Assembly (NCBI GenBank): GCA_965248715.1
Contig: CBDFKB010000008.1
Location: 1,364,001-1,428,000 of the forward strand
Direction of reading: 5' to 3'
Origin: CBDFKB01 sp965248715
GTDB lineage: Bacteria > Pseudomonadota > Alphaproteobacteria > Rhizobiales > Rhizobiaceae
DNA: 64,000 nucleotides
How positions within the stretch are numbered: position 1 is the first letter of the stretch; every line of letters starts with the position of its first letter. Under the pieces are notes generated by a model. It was given only the letters and a program-made list of their open reading frames with translations. It was not told where the DNA came from and did no database searches. Shown here in pieces: positions 44,205 to 54,171 of this stretch. A program made the translations under genes and the position numbers.

Positions 44205-46007
44205 CTATGTTACAACACCCTGCCCGCTTGCGTCGATTACCCTTAGCTGCACCCCGTTGCGACCTTGCCAATTGTCCGGCATTAACGTGCCGGCGATGGT
44301 GACCGGCTCACCGCGGTTTTCCAGCAGGAAACGGCCGAGCGGCTGGTCGGCGGCGCGAAACGCGATCGCCTTGAGCGTCGCGCCATCGCCGGCCGATAGC
44401 GTCAGCCGTACATGATTGCGACCGACAAGCGCGGCATAGCGTACCCGGTGGGCCGGGAACGCAAATACTGGAGCCGGATGGCCGGCGCCATAGGGCCCGG
44501 CCCGCTCAATCAGAGCCAGCAGGTCGCGGGTGGCGGCGCGCGCAGTCATCGCAGCGTCGATTTTCAGTGTGCTGCAACCAGTGGCACCGTCGACCGATTT
44601 CGCCAATTTGTCTTCAAAAAAACCGCGCAGATCACCGAGCTTGTTACGCTGCACGGTCAACCCGGCAGCCATGGCGTGCCCACCACCTTTTTCAATCAAG
44701 CCTTTGTCCAGCGCCGCACGCACCGCAATACCAATATCAACCCCTTCTATCGAACGCCCGGATGCGGAGCCGCGACCGGTATCGTCAAACGCCACCGCAA
44801 AGGTCGGGCGGTTATAACGATCCTTGAGCCGCGACGCGATTAGGCCGACAACACCTGGATGCCACCCGGCGCTAGCGGTAATTAGCACCGGTGGCGGCGG
44901 GCCGGCGCCAATTTCGGCAGCAGCTTGGGCATCGGCTTCTTCCAGCATCGCTGCCTCCATCGCCTGGCGCTCTTCGTTCAGCCGATCGAGTTCGGTGGAA
45001 ATTTCGCGCGCCGCGTCTGGGTCGGTCTCAGTCAACAGCTTGGCGCCAAGCGCCGCGTCACCAATGCGCCCGCCGGCATTGATGCGCGGGCCGAGCACGA
45101 AACCAAGGTGATAGGTGGATACCGGCCCGTCGAGGCGGGCTACATCACACAGCGCCGAAAGCCCCACATTGCCGCGCTGCTGCATTACTTGGATGCCCTT
45201 GACGACGAATGCCCGGTTGAGCCCCTTTAGCGGCACCACATCGCAAACAGTGGCCAGCGCCACCAAATCGAGCCAATCAAGCAGGTCCGGCAAATTGGTC
45301 GTGCCGGCACCACGCAAATCGCGGTTGACCGCCACCAGGGCCATAAACACCACACCGCAGGCGCACAGATCGCCAAGACCCGACAGATCGTCCTGACGGT
45401 TCGCATTGACCCGCGCCAGCGCCGGCGGCAGGGTTTCGCCAACCTGATGGTGGTCGAGCACGATCGTGTCAAAACCGAGCCGTTCGGCTTGCGCCAGTGC
45501 CTGATGCGAGGCAATGCCGCAATCAACGGTCACCAGCAACCCGGCCCCTTTGCCATACAGTTCGGCGACCGCAGCCGGATTGGGGCCGTAACCCTCAAAA
45601 ATCCGGTCGGGTATATAGATTTCGTTCGGTACGCCGAAATGGCCGAGATAACGCGACAGCAGCGCCGCCGAACAAGCGCCATCAACATCATAATCGCCGA
45701 ATATTGCCACCCTTTCACGGTTCGCAATCGCTTTGGCCAAGCGTTTGGCGGCGAGGTCCATATCGGTCAATGTGGAAGGGTCCGGCATCAAATCGCGAAT
45801 TGCCGGCAACAGGAATTGCACCGCGTCTTCGGCCTCAACGTCTCGAGCCGCGAGAACCCGGGCGACCAGTTCCGGAATTGCGTGCTGCTGGGTTATCGCG
45901 AGCGCCTGATTGGCGGCGGCAGGGCTAAGCCTGTCTTGCCAGCGTTTGCCGGTCAGCGATTTTTCCACGCCGAGAAAAGCTTGCCTGTTCGGCTGGTGCG
46001 GCGCCAT
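44205..46007 (-). CDS. recJ: Single-stranded-DNA exonuclease RecJ, 600 aa
   Basis: 5'-3' single-strand exonuclease acting in recombination and mismatch repair. DHH-domain motifs: FGDYDVDGACSAALLSRYL, VTVDCGIASHQAL and DTIVLDHHQVGETLPPA (metal ligands). DHHA1 domain: GRGSASGRSIEGVDIGIAV and KGGGHAMAAGLTVQ. OB-fold C-terminus with HRVRYAALVGRNHVRLTLS. ATG at 46007. Full length. It is the last gene of a minus-strand run with glpX and hom, but a block of four palindromic repeats separates it from glpX. Confidence 0.95.
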   Translation of the reverse strand: MAPHQPNRQAFLGVEKSLTGKRWQDRLSPAAANQALAITQQHAIPELVARVLAARDVEAEDAVQFLLPAIRDLMPDPSTLTDMDLAAKRLAKAIANRERVAIFGDYDVDGACSAALLSRYLGHFGVPNEIYIPDRIFEGYGPNPAAVAELYGKGAGLLVTVDCGIASHQALAQAERLGFDTIVLDHHQVGETLPPALARVNANRQDDLSGLGDLCACGVVFMALVAVNRDLRGAGTTNLPDLLDWLDLVALATVCDVVPLKGLNRAFVVKGIQVMQQRGNVGLSALCDVARLDGPVSTYHLGFVLGPRINAGGRIGDAALGAKLLTETDPDAAREISTELDRLNEERQAMEAAMLEEADAQAAAEIGAGPPPPVLITASAGWHPGVVGLIASRLKDRYNRPTFAVAFDDTGRGSASGRSIEGVDIGIAVRAALDKGLIEKGGGHAMAAGLTVQRNKLGDLRGFFEDKLAKSVDGATGCSTLKIDAAMTARAATRDLLALIERAGPYGAGHPAPVFAFPAHRVRYAALVGRNHVRLTLSAGDGATLKAIAFRAADQPLGRFLLENRGEPVTIAGTLMPDNWQGRNGVQLRVIDASGQGVVT

Positions 46008-46095
46008 GCATTATAACCCATTTCCCTTGCGACTATCATCTCCAAGGTAGTATTTTTCAATCCAGATTGTAACCGGATTGCCAGCGATGGCGCCT

Positions 46096-46466
46096 AACGC
46101 TTGTCACCAAGCGTTGGAATAGCTTCGACGCGCTATCTGTTTGTTTGTCGCGTATTCTTGTCCGAAAACCGCTACACACTTTTCGGGAATACGCGGGCCG
46201 CTTTTTTCCTGGCGCGTATTCTTATCCGAAAACCGCTACACACTTTTCGGGAATACGCTCTAGCGCTTGTCACGAAGCGTTGGATTAGCTTCGTCGCGCT
46301 ATCTGTTTGTTTATGCGTATTCTTGTCCGAAAACCGCTACACACTTTTCGGGAATACGCTCTAGCGCTTGTCACGAAGCGTTGGAATAGCTTCGGCGCGC
46401 TATCTGTTTGTTTGTCGCGTATTCTTGTCCGAAAACCGCTACCCACTTTTCGGGAATACGCTCTAG
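46096..46466 (+). repeat. Four tandem palindromic repeats, GAATAC form
   Basis: Four units of the intergenic repeat (unit 2 lacks its first hairpin). Each full unit has a first hairpin AGCGCTTGTCAC ... GCGCT and a second GCGTATTC-TTGTCCGAAAACC ... TTTTCGGGAATACGC, ending CTCTAG. They lie between recJ and glpX, 5 bases from the glpX stop, so they end up in the 3' region of the glpX transcript. Confidence 0.9.
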
Positions 46467-46470
46467 CCGG

Positions 46471-47460
46471 CTATGCAAACTTGCTCAGATCGCGGTGCCG
46501 GGCCTTGATTTCACGAACGGTTCCGCTGGCCGAGCGCATGACAATGGTGTGGGTGGTGATCTCATCGGGGAAAAACCGCACCCCCGACAACAAATTGCCG
46601 TCGGTCACCCCGGTGGCGGCGAAGATCACGTCGCCTTTCGCCATCTCATCCATATTGTAGACCCGTTTCGGATCCTCAATTCCCATCCGCGCGGCGCGAT
46701 TGACCTTTTCCGTCGTGTCGAGGATCAATCGGCCCTGGATCTGGCCACCAATGCAGCGTAGCGCGGCGGCGGCCAAAACACCTTCGGGCGCACCACCGAT
46801 ACCCAAATAGATATCGATGCCGGTTTCTGCAGGATTGGTGGTGTGGATCACACCGGCAACATCGCCGTCGCCGATCAGCCGGATCGACGCGCCGGTAGCC
46901 CGCACCTGTTCGATTATGGTGCGATGGCGCGAGCGATCGAGGATGCAGGTGGAGATTTTATCGACCGAAACTCCTTTCGCCTTGGCCATACGGTCGAGAT
47001 TTTCCGCCACCGAAGCGTCAATGTCGACCAGGCCGGGTTCATATCCGGGGCCGATGGCAATTTTTTCCATGTAGACATCGGGTGCGTAGAGCAGGCTACC
47101 CTGTTCGGCCATGGCGATCACGGCCAGGGAATTCGGCAGGTTTTTGGCGCACACCGTGGTGCATTCCAACGGATCAAGCGCGATGTCCACCAGCGGTCCG
47201 GAACCGGTACCGACCTCTTCGCCGATATACAGCATGGGTGCTTCATCGCGTTCGCCCTCGCCAATCACCACCTTGCCACGGATCGGCATGTTGTTGAGCT
47301 CGTGGCGCATGGCATCGACCGCCGCCTGATCTGCAGCGATGTCGTCACCACCACCGCGCTGGCCCGCTGCCGCTATCGCCGCGCGCTCCGTAACGCGAGC
47401 GATCTCCATACTGAGAATGCGGTCAATGGCCGTAGATTTAAGGGGTTTGCTTGCAGCCAT
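46471..47460 (-). CDS. glpX: Fructose-1,6-bisphosphatase class II, 329 aa
   Basis: Hydrolyses fructose-1,6-bisphosphate in gluconeogenesis and the Calvin cycle. Start at 47460 (MAASKPLKSTAIDRIL). Seen: EIARVTERAAIAAAGQRGGG, VVIGEGERDEAPMLYIGEEV (metal loop), DIALDPLECTTVCAKNLPNS, GDGDVAGVI, and GIGGAPEGVLAAAALRCIGG. In the motif usually written DPLEGTT this protein has Cys for Gly (codon TGC where GGC is expected), a one-base difference next to a metal ligand. Otherwise full length. Gene order hom-glpX-recJ is an alphaproteobacterial signature. Confidence 0.95.
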   Translation of the reverse strand: MAASKPLKSTAIDRILSMEIARVTERAAIAAAGQRGGGDDIAADQAAVDAMRHELNNMPIRGKVVIGEGERDEAPMLYIGEEVGTGSGPLVDIALDPLECTTVCAKNLPNSLAVIAMAEQGSLLYAPDVYMEKIAIGPGYEPGLVDIDASVAENLDRMAKAKGVSVDKISTCILDRSRHRTIIEQVRATGASIRLIGDGDVAGVIHTTNPAETGIDIYLGIGGAPEGVLAAAALRCIGGQIQGRLILDTTEKVNRAARMGIEDPKRVYNMDEMAKGDVIFAATGVTDGNLLSGVRFFPDEITTHTIVMRSASGTVREIKARHRDLSKFA

Positions 47461-47599
47461 GTGGTTCGCCTCGTATTTATAAAGCAGTATAGATCCAGGA
47501 TTGACCAACGGCAAACCTGTTTGGTGCGGTGCCCATTGGTGTAGAAAGTTCTGACATCATGCCGCCGGCAATGGCAAGCGACATCGGCGCCGGTGCGCA

Positions 47600-48901
47600 C
47601 TATTTTTCGATACGAATGGTCCTTGGGGCTTCCAATAGATGGCCATCAGTGCGAATGCCATCGATTGCCGCACGAATGGCCGCTTCCGTCGTTTCGTGCG
47701 TTACAAGAATGATCTGCGCACTGCTGCTTGCCTCGTCGTGCTCCACCTCTTTTTGCACGATCGAGCCGAGTGAAATCCCCTGTTCGGCCATACGAGTGGC
47801 AATGTCGGCGAACACTCCTGCCTGATCGGCTACTTCCAAGCGGATATAATAGCCGCCTTCATGGGCCCGCATCCGCGCGCGCTCGTAAGGCACTAGATCG
47901 TGCACATTCTTACCCAACACAGGCAACCGAATGCCACGGGCGATGTCGGCAATATCGGCGATCATAGCCGAGGCGGTGGCATCACCACCGGCGCCGGGGC
48001 CAGACAGCATCACCGAACCGACCCGGTCGCCGTCGACAACGATTGCATTGGTGACATGGTGAATGCCGGCAATGTCGCTGTCACGCGGTACCAAGGTGGG
48101 GTGAACCCGTTGTTCGATGCCGGTGTCGGTTTTTTGGGCAACCCCAAGCAATTTGATGCGGTAGCCAAGTTCTGCGGCAGCACGGATATCTGCTGCCTCA
48201 ATCGAAGAAATGCCCTCGATAAAGACCGCATCGGCATCGATCTTGGTGCCGAACGCCAGGCTGGTCAAGATCGCCAATTTGTGGGCAGTATCGTGGCCTT
48301 CCACGTCAAACGTCGGATCGGCTTCGGCGTACCCCGCAGCCTGGGCGTCGGTCAAACATTCTTTGTACGAAAGGCCCTCGCGCTCCATGCGGGTCAGCAT
48401 ATAGTTGCAGGTGCCGTTCAAAATTCCGTAAACCCGGCTAATGCGGTTTCCAGCCAGCGCCTCGCGCATGGTCTTGATGATCGGAATGCCGCCACCAACC
48501 GCCGCCTCATAATTGAGCACCGCACCGCTGGTACCGGCGCGCTCGGCCAATTCATTGCCATGGGCAGCAAGCAACGCCTTATTGGCGGTGACAACCGAAA
48601 CGCCCGCATCTAATGCTGCGCGCACCGCCTCGGCGGCTGGACCAGCATCGCCGCCAATTGCTTCCACCAACACATCGATGGCACCGGAATTGACCATTTC
48701 CACTGGGTCATCGAACCAGGTAATGGCGCTGATATCGATGCCGCGGTCACGGTCACGGTCACGGGCGCAAACCGCGGTGACCTGCAATTGCCGGCCACAG
48801 CGCTCCGCCAATTCCCCCGCATGTTCGGCGCAAATGCGTACTACCGACGCGCCCACCGTGCCCAGCCCAGCCACACCTATACGTAATTGTTCAACCATCA
48901 T
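47600..48901 (-). CDS. hom: Homoserine dehydrogenase, 433 aa
   Basis: Reduces aspartate semialdehyde to homoserine for threonine, methionine and isoleucine synthesis. Start chosen at 48901 or 48898 (MMVEQLRIGVAGLGTVGASV); the frame runs a little further upstream without sense. NAD-binding GLGTVG; catalytic region VVTANKALLAAHGNEL, GILNGTCNYMLTRM, EADPTFDVEGHDTAHKLAIL. C-terminal ACT domain, YYIRLEVADQAGVFADIATR, for feedback control by threonine. Full length. It lies upstream of glpX and downstream of the aminotransferase gene on the same strand. Confidence 0.95.
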   Translation of the reverse strand: MMVEQLRIGVAGLGTVGASVVRICAEHAGELAERCGRQLQVTAVCARDRDRDRGIDISAITWFDDPVEMVNSGAIDVLVEAIGGDAGPAAEAVRAALDAGVSVVTANKALLAAHGNELAERAGTSGAVLNYEAAVGGGIPIIKTMREALAGNRISRVYGILNGTCNYMLTRMEREGLSYKECLTDAQAAGYAEADPTFDVEGHDTAHKLAILTSLAFGTKIDADAVFIEGISSIEAADIRAAAELGYRIKLLGVAQKTDTGIEQRVHPTLVPRDSDIAGIHHVTNAIVVDGDRVGSVMLSGPGAGGDATASAMIADIADIARGIRLPVLGKNVHDLVPYERARMRAHEGGYYIRLEVADQAGVFADIATRMAEQGISLGSIVQKEVEHDEASSSAQIILVTHETTEAAIRAAIDGIRTDGHLLEAPRTIRIEK

Positions 48902-48957
48902 ATTCTCGCACACGCGTAGCAACCTGCCGCCCTGTCCATGCCAACTCGTCACCAAGA

Positions 48958-49063
48958 CTAGCGCTTGTCACGAAGCGTTGGAATAGCTTCGCCGCGCGCG
49001 CTCTTTGTTTATGCGTGTCATTTTTCCCAAAACCGGTACCCACTTTTGGGTGACACGCTCTAG
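48958..49063 (+). repeat. Intergenic palindromic repeat, TGACAC form
   Basis: Single unit bounded by CTAG. Second hairpin GCGTGTCA ... CCCAAAACCGGTACCCAC ... TTTTGGG ... TGACACGC. Lies between hom and the aminotransferase gene. Confidence 0.9.
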
Positions 49064-49115
49064 CCCAGCCCACAATGCCTAGTTCATACACAGCAAGCAT
49101 ATGACGCGGAACGCT

Positions 49116-50333
49116 TTATCGGCGGGAATTCAGTGGTACGACGTTTGACACGGATTGCCGGGCGCGTGCAAGATAGCGTTTGAGCAATCGGGCGGCCTGG
49201 CGGATACGCTGTTCGTTCTCGACCACGGCGATCCTGACGTGATCATCACCATATTCGCCAAATCCGATGCCAGGCGAAACTGCCAGCGCCGCTTCCTTGA
49301 TCAGTAGTTTGGAGAATTCCAACGAACCCATGGCACGGAAGTCGTCGGGAATCGGTGCCCAAGCGAACATGGTCGCCGGCGGCGGCGGAATATCCCACCC
49401 GGCCCGCGAAAAGGCACTGATCAGCACATCGCGTCTTGCACGGTAAGTGTCGCGGATGTCGTCGATTATCTGCTCATGATTGTTAAGCGCATAGGCGGCC
49501 GCAACCTGGATCGGCGTAAACGCCCCATAGTCGAGATAGGATTTGACCCGCGTTAGCGCAGCAATCAGGCGCTCATTGCCAACCGCAAAACCCATGCGCC
49601 AGCCGGGCATGGAAAACGATTTCGACATTGAGGTGAATTCGACCGCAATGTCGTTGGCACCGGGCACCTGTAGCAGGGATGGCGGCGGCCCACCCTCGAA
49701 ATAGATTTCCGCATAGGCAAGATCAGACAGCAAGATTAGGTCGTGGCGTTTGGCGAACGCAACCACATCCACATAAAAATCCAGGGTCGCCAGCTCCGAG
49801 GTCGGGTTGGACGGATAGTTGAGGATCAGCGCGACCGGCGAGGGGACCGAATGGCGCACTGCGGCTTCCAGCGCATGAAAGAATTCAGGGCCCGGATGGG
49901 CTGGAATGTTGCGCACCACACCACCGGACATGATGAAGCCGAAACCGTGGATCGGATAGGTCGGGTTTGGCACCAACACCACGTCGCCCGGCGCGGTGAT
50001 CGCCTGGGCCATATTGGCGAACCCCTCCTTGGAGCCGAGGGTGGCGATTACCTGGGTTTCAGGATCAAGCTTAACGCCGAACCGGCGCTCATAGTATGCG
50101 GCCTGGGCGCGTCGCAGCCCGGGAATTCCGCGCGAAGCCGAATAGCGATGGGTACGTGGATCGCCAACCACATCGCGCAATTTTTCGACAATCGGCTCTG
50201 GTGTCGGCAAATCGGGATTGCCCATGCCAAGGTCAACAATATCAGCGCCATCTGCCCGCGCGTTCGCCTTGAGCCGGTTTACCTGTTCGAACACATAGGG
50301 CGGAAGCCGCCTGACCTTGTGAAATTCCTGCAT
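49116..50333 (-). CDS. alaC: Class I aminotransferase (AlaC-like), 405 aa
   Basis: Pyridoxal-phosphate aminotransferase. Start chosen at 50333 (MQEFHKVRRLPPYVFEQVNR), the conserved start in this group. Seen: DIVDLGMGNPDLPTPEPIVE, TLGSKEGFANMAQAITAPGD, ILNYPSNPTSELA, DLAYAEIYFEG, TSMSKSFSMPGWRMGFAVGN with the pyridoxal Lys, and HVRIAVVENEQRIRQAARLL. Closest to the alanine/glutamate-pyruvate transaminases that precede hom in alphaproteobacteria. It shares the strand of hom-glpX-recJ, though a palindromic repeat intervenes. Substrate from sequence is not certain. Confidence 0.9.
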   Translation of the reverse strand: MQEFHKVRRLPPYVFEQVNRLKANARADGADIVDLGMGNPDLPTPEPIVEKLRDVVGDPRTHRYSASRGIPGLRRAQAAYYERRFGVKLDPETQVIATLGSKEGFANMAQAITAPGDVVLVPNPTYPIHGFGFIMSGGVVRNIPAHPGPEFFHALEAAVRHSVPSPVALILNYPSNPTSELATLDFYVDVVAFAKRHDLILLSDLAYAEIYFEGGPPPSLLQVPGANDIAVEFTSMSKSFSMPGWRMGFAVGNERLIAALTRVKSYLDYGAFTPIQVAAAYALNNHEQIIDDIRDTYRARRDVLISAFSRAGWDIPPPPATMFAWAPIPDDFRAMGSLEFSKLLIKEAALAVSPGIGFGEYGDDHVRIAVVENEQRIRQAARLLKRYLARARQSVSNVVPLNSRR

Positions 50334-50414
50334 GAGTGACCCCGTGTAATTCGTTTTAAGAGGGTGTTCCACCGATTTTGTGCGCGCTTACGTCAGCCAA
50401 ACAGGGCGCCAAAT

Positions 50415-50936
50415 TCAGTTTTGGATTTTCCGTAGTGTGTCCCCAGCATGGGTTTTGGCCAATCGGCGCATTTCAGCAGCCGAAGCTTGGGCGTTGGCAA
50501 TTTCTTGGTCTTGGAAATTGCTGGCACCGTCCGCACGGGCGCTGGTCAATTCGGCGATGCTGGCGCTTGTTTGAGACGCGGTCATCTGGTTGGTCGCGGC
50601 TACTGGTTCGTCGGCAATGGTCGGATATTCATTGCCAAGATTTGCCTTCGACTTGGCGCGAATTTCCTCGATCGCGGCAAGATGCGCTAGCGTTGATTGA
50701 TCGCCCGCATCGCCGGCCAATGCCACCGGCACGCCAGTTTTGCCATCCCCTTCCAGGTTGCTTGGCGCAATTGGTGTGGGTGGCGCCTCCGCCACCTCGC
50801 TCAACAATACGGGACCGTTTCCGGCGCTGACACAGCCGCAAACCAACGCCAGCGCCAAGCCAGATAGCGCCGCGCGCAAGCGCAACGTCGGCCAAATTTG
50901 GCCCGCGCGCCAACTATCGGGGAAAATCCACACCAT
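50415..50936 (-). CDS. Putative lipoprotein, 173 aa
   Basis: N-terminal signal sequence LRAALSGLALALVCGC with Cys at the lipobox position. The mature part is Ala/Thr/Asn/Pro-rich and low in structure (LLSEVAEAPPTPIAPSNLEG; EIRAKSKANLGNEYPTIADE; EIANAQASAAEMRRLAKTHA). No known domain. It likely faces the periplasm from a membrane. Start could be inside the frame; 50936 is the upper limit. Confidence 0.6.
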   Translation of the reverse strand: MVWIFPDSWRAGQIWPTLRLRAALSGLALALVCGCVSAGNGPVLLSEVAEAPPTPIAPSNLEGDGKTGVPVALAGDAGDQSTLAHLAAIEEIRAKSKANLGNEYPTIADEPVAATNQMTASQTSASIAELTSARADGASNFQDQEIANAQASAAEMRRLAKTHAGDTLRKIQN

Positions 50937-51159
50937 CTAAATGCTATGCTCATTTCGGCTATTGTTAACCAATCCTGCTTGCACATGGTTGCCATCAGGT
51001 AAATTTGGGGCTTGCGGCTGAACTTACCGGCTGCCTTGAGCCCCATTCCGGCAAATGTTTGCTCGAACCTGCGTTGGCATAGTCTACACAATTGAATAAC
51101 GCTGAATAACGCCGTTTGATGCCCACAGGCTCTAACACCACAATATGTCGACACTTTGC

Positions 51160-51265
51160 CTAGCGCTTGTCACCAAGCGTTGGAGTAGCTTCGTCGTGCT
51201 ATCTCTTTGTTTATGCGTGTCATTTTCCCCAAAACCGGTGCCCACTTTTGGGTGACACGCTTTAG
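51160..51265 (+). repeat. Intergenic palindromic repeat, TGACAC form
   Basis: Single unit starting CTAGCGCTTGTCACC and ending TGACACGCTTTAG; one base differs from CTAG at the right end. Lies between the lipoprotein gene and metY. Confidence 0.9.
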
Positions 51266-51316
51266 GGTCCGGAATCTGAGAATGGTCAGCAATTTCTTGC
51301 CGCCGAAAAACCCGGC

Positions 51317-52600
51317 TTAAAGCCTTTGCAGAGCCTGATCCAAATCACCGATAATGTCATCAACATCCTCGATTCCCACCGACAGGCGCACCACCTCGGC
51401 CCCCGCGCCAGCGGCTTGCGATTGCTCATCGTTTAATTGCCGATGGGTGGTCGATGCCGGATGGATGATCAGGGACTTAGTGTCACCGATATTGGCGAGA
51501 TGGGAAAACAATTCGACGCCGGATACCAGCGCCACGCCGGCATCGTAGCCGCCCTTGACGCCAAAGGTGAATACCGCACCCGCTCCCTTGGGCATGTACT
51601 TCTCTTTGAGGGCGAAATGTGGATCGTCGGTTAGCCCGGCATATGATACCCACTCCACTTTGTCATGGTTTTTCAAATAGCTGGCTACTGCCAACCCATT
51701 GTCGCAATGGCGCTGCATACGCAGGCCCAGGGTTTCGATGCCGGTCAAGATCTGGAAGGCGTTAAACGGCGATATCGCAGGCCCAAGATCGCGTAGGCCA
51801 AGCACCCTACAAGCGATGGCAAAGGCGAAATTGCCGAACGTCTCGTGTAACACCATGCCGTTATATTCTGGGCGCGGCTCGGAAAGCAGCGGATAGCGAT
51901 CATCCTTCGACCAATCGAAAGTGCCACCGTCAACAATCGCCCCACCCATCGAATTGCCATGGCCGCCCATGAATTTGGTCAGCGAATGCAATACGATGTC
52001 GGCACCATGTTCAAACGGCCGGCATAGATAGGGCGTGGCAAGGGTGTTGTCGACAACCAGCGGAATATTGTTGGCGTGGGCGACTTCAGCAATAGCGGCG
52101 ATGTCCATGATGACGCTGCCCGGATTGGCCAGGCTTTCAATGAAAATCAGCTTGGTCTTCGGCGTGACCGCAGCGGCGAAATCAGCGGCGGTTCCCCCAT
52201 CGGCCCAGTTGACCTTCCAGCCGAATGACTGAAACGATTGGCCGAATTGATTGATCGAACCACCATAAAGTTTGCGGCTGGATACAAATTCATCGCCCGG
52301 TTTGAGCATGGTGTGAAAGGTGATCATCTGTGCGGCATGGCCAGACGCTACCGCCAAGGCCGCAGTGCCCCCTTCGAGCGCCGCAATACGCTCTTCCAAA
52401 ACCGCCTGAGTCGGATTGGTAATGCGGGTATAAATATTTCCAAACGCCTGTAGCCCGAACAAGGATGCGGCGTGATCGACATCGTCAAACACGAAGGCTG
52501 TGGTTTGGTAGATCGGCGTAGCGCGGGCACCGGTGGCCGGGTCGGGTTGAGCGCCGGCGTGAATTGCCAAAGTGGAAAATCCGGGTTCTTTGTCTGACAT
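51317..52600 (-). CDS. metY: O-acetylhomoserine aminocarboxypropyltransferase, 427 aa
   Basis: Cys/Met-metabolism PLP enzyme that makes homocysteine from O-acetylhomoserine and sulfide (or methionine with methanethiol). Seen: FSTLAIHAGAQPDPATGARA, PIYQTTAFVFDDVDHAASLF, YTRITNPTQAVLEERIAALE, ALAVASGHAAQM, and VLHSLTKFMGGHGNSMGGAI with the pyridoxal Lys; C-terminal SLIIHPASTTHRQL. Length and motifs are those of MetY. ATG at 52600. I looked for a methionine riboswitch upstream and saw none; two palindromic repeats lie there instead. Confidence 0.93.
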   Translation of the reverse strand: MSDKEPGFSTLAIHAGAQPDPATGARATPIYQTTAFVFDDVDHAASLFGLQAFGNIYTRITNPTQAVLEERIAALEGGTAALAVASGHAAQMITFHTMLKPGDEFVSSRKLYGGSINQFGQSFQSFGWKVNWADGGTAADFAAAVTPKTKLIFIESLANPGSVIMDIAAIAEVAHANNIPLVVDNTLATPYLCRPFEHGADIVLHSLTKFMGGHGNSMGGAIVDGGTFDWSKDDRYPLLSEPRPEYNGMVLHETFGNFAFAIACRVLGLRDLGPAISPFNAFQILTGIETLGLRMQRHCDNGLAVASYLKNHDKVEWVSYAGLTDDPHFALKEKYMPKGAGAVFTFGVKGGYDAGVALVSGVELFSHLANIGDTKSLIIHPASTTHRQLNDEQSQAAGAGAEVVRLSVGIEDVDDIIGDLDQALQRL

Positions 52601-52616
52601 GGCTCGAAATCCTCAA

Positions 52617-52824
52617 TTAGCGCTTGTCACGAAGCGTTGGAATAGCTTGGTCGCGCTATCTCTTTGTTTATGCGTGTCATTTTTCCCAAAACCGGTACCC
52701 ACTTTTGGGTGACACGCTCTAGCGCTTGTCACCAAGCGTTGGAATAGCTTCGTCGCGCTATCTCTTTGTTTATGCGTGTCATTTTTCCCAAAACCGGTAC
52801 CCACTTTTGGGTGACACGCTCTAG
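52617..52824 (+). repeat. Two tandem palindromic repeats, TGACAC form
   Basis: Two direct units of about 104 bp, each with CCCAAAACCGGTACCCAC and TTTTGGGTGACACGCTCTAG. The last CTAG of the first unit is the first of the second, so the units share one CTAG. They lie directly upstream of metY, within its leader or promoter region. Confidence 0.9.
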
Positions 52825-53013
52825 TTCCAAAAAAACCGGCGCTCATGCCTAAATCATCAATGCTGTTTCGGTTTTTCCACACCGAACCCAACATTGCAAA
52901 GCATGTTTGGCGGCAACATGTTTTTCACGGAAGAGTAATTTCCATCAATCTGCACAAATTGAGAATTTTATTCCAATGATACTGGCAAAAGCCATAGGCC
53001 CTTTGGTATGCTC

Positions 53014-54171
53014 TCAGGCAGCACGGCTTAGCGCTTCGACATGGGCGCGGGCGCTTTCGCGGGCCGCTTCGCCGGCTAGGCGGCGCAACAGCACCACCAG
53101 TTCATCGGCGACTGCCCCATCGACGCCGACCGCCGCAACCGGGCGATAGCGCCTTAATATCTCCTGCATCACTAAATGCGGGATCTTTTCTTCGGAAATC
53201 TCTCCGCGCAAATCCATCGCCAACCGCCACGCCGCCATCGCCGAGACAAATATTCCATAAGCGGCGACCGGCAACCCGGTGCGATTGTAGACCGCCTTGA
53301 ACGCGGTCTCATTGCCTTCCGCCAATATGGCGTCCATGCGTTTTTCAGGCGTGCCGGTGAGTTGGGCAAGCGACAGACCGAACAAATCGATATTGCCGCC
53401 ACAAATCATTCTGAGCAGAAACGACGCGGTCATGCGCCCTTCGTCGATGGCGTGATGGGCAAGCGCCCGTAATTCTGCATCGCTCATCGATGCTGCCATA
53501 TCGACCACGGCGCGGTCGCAGGCGTCGCGGATCGATCGAGCGGCACGGTTTTCCGGCATCCATTTACGGCTGACTGCGAATTCCTGCAAAATATCGCCAA
53601 GACCGGTGATCAGCATAGTTCTGACATCGGCCGGCAAATCTGCGCGTGCCAGCATCGGGTTGCGGATATCGGGATCACGCCCGTGCCGTTCGGCGATCCG
53701 GCGCAATACGGTTGCTGAAAGCTGCAAGTGATCGTTCATCAATAGACCGACGCAAGCGTCCACTTCGCCGACTTCGGCTATCGCTGCTTCGACAGCCGCC
53801 GACTTGAATGGCCTACAAGCTATGGCGATCTGCTGGTCCACACCGCCGGCAGCGACCAGTTCGACCAATTCCGCATCATGCAGAACCGGTGAGCGCAACA
53901 GCACATTCATGGCGATATCTAATTGGTCGTGGGCCAGCATCAAGACGATATGGCGCGGTGCGCGATCGTTCGACCCGAAAGCATCTGCCAACGCATAACG
54001 CACCTTAGGTGACGGGTCTTCGGCCAATATGGTCAGCGCCGCCTCGGCGCTTTCGCGGTCATTGGCCGACATGCGCGAAATCAGATAGGCGCGGGCAAGC
54101 GCATTGGTGGCTTCAGCCCGCTTGGCAACGCTAGCGGTTTTTACCCAGGAAATAAAACGCTCGATAATCAT
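53014..54171 (-). CDS. DUF2336 protein, 385 aa
   Basis: Alphaproteobacterial family of unknown role. HEAT-like helices at the N-terminus (RAYLISRMSANDRESAEAAL, SPKVRYALADAFGSNDRAPR, HIVLMLAHDQLDIAMNVLLR) and the long helical C-terminal half (DAELRALAHHAIDEGRMTAS, GLSLAQLTGTPEKRMDAILA). No catalytic motif. It is full length by comparison with the family (350-400 residues). Its neighbours give no function. Confidence 0.85.
   Translation of the reverse strand: MIIERFISWVKTASVAKRAEATNALARAYLISRMSANDRESAEAALTILAEDPSPKVRYALADAFGSNDRAPRHIVLMLAHDQLDIAMNVLLRSPVLHDAELVELVAAGGVDQQIAIACRPFKSAAVEAAIAEVGEVDACVGLLMNDHLQLSATVLRRIAERHGRDPDIRNPMLARADLPADVRTMLITGLGDILQEFAVSRKWMPENRAARSIRDACDRAVVDMAASMSDAELRALAHHAIDEGRMTASFLLRMICGGNIDLFGLSLAQLTGTPEKRMDAILAEGNETAFKAVYNRTGLPVAAYGIFVSAMAAWRLAMDLRGEISEEKIPHLVMQEILRRYRPVAAVGVDGAVADELVVLLRRLAGEAARESARAHVEALSRAA

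Noticed and set aside
52601..52900. Methionine or SAM riboswitch ahead of metY
   Set aside because: The leader is occupied by two palindromic repeats; no conserved riboswitch core could be found by eye.
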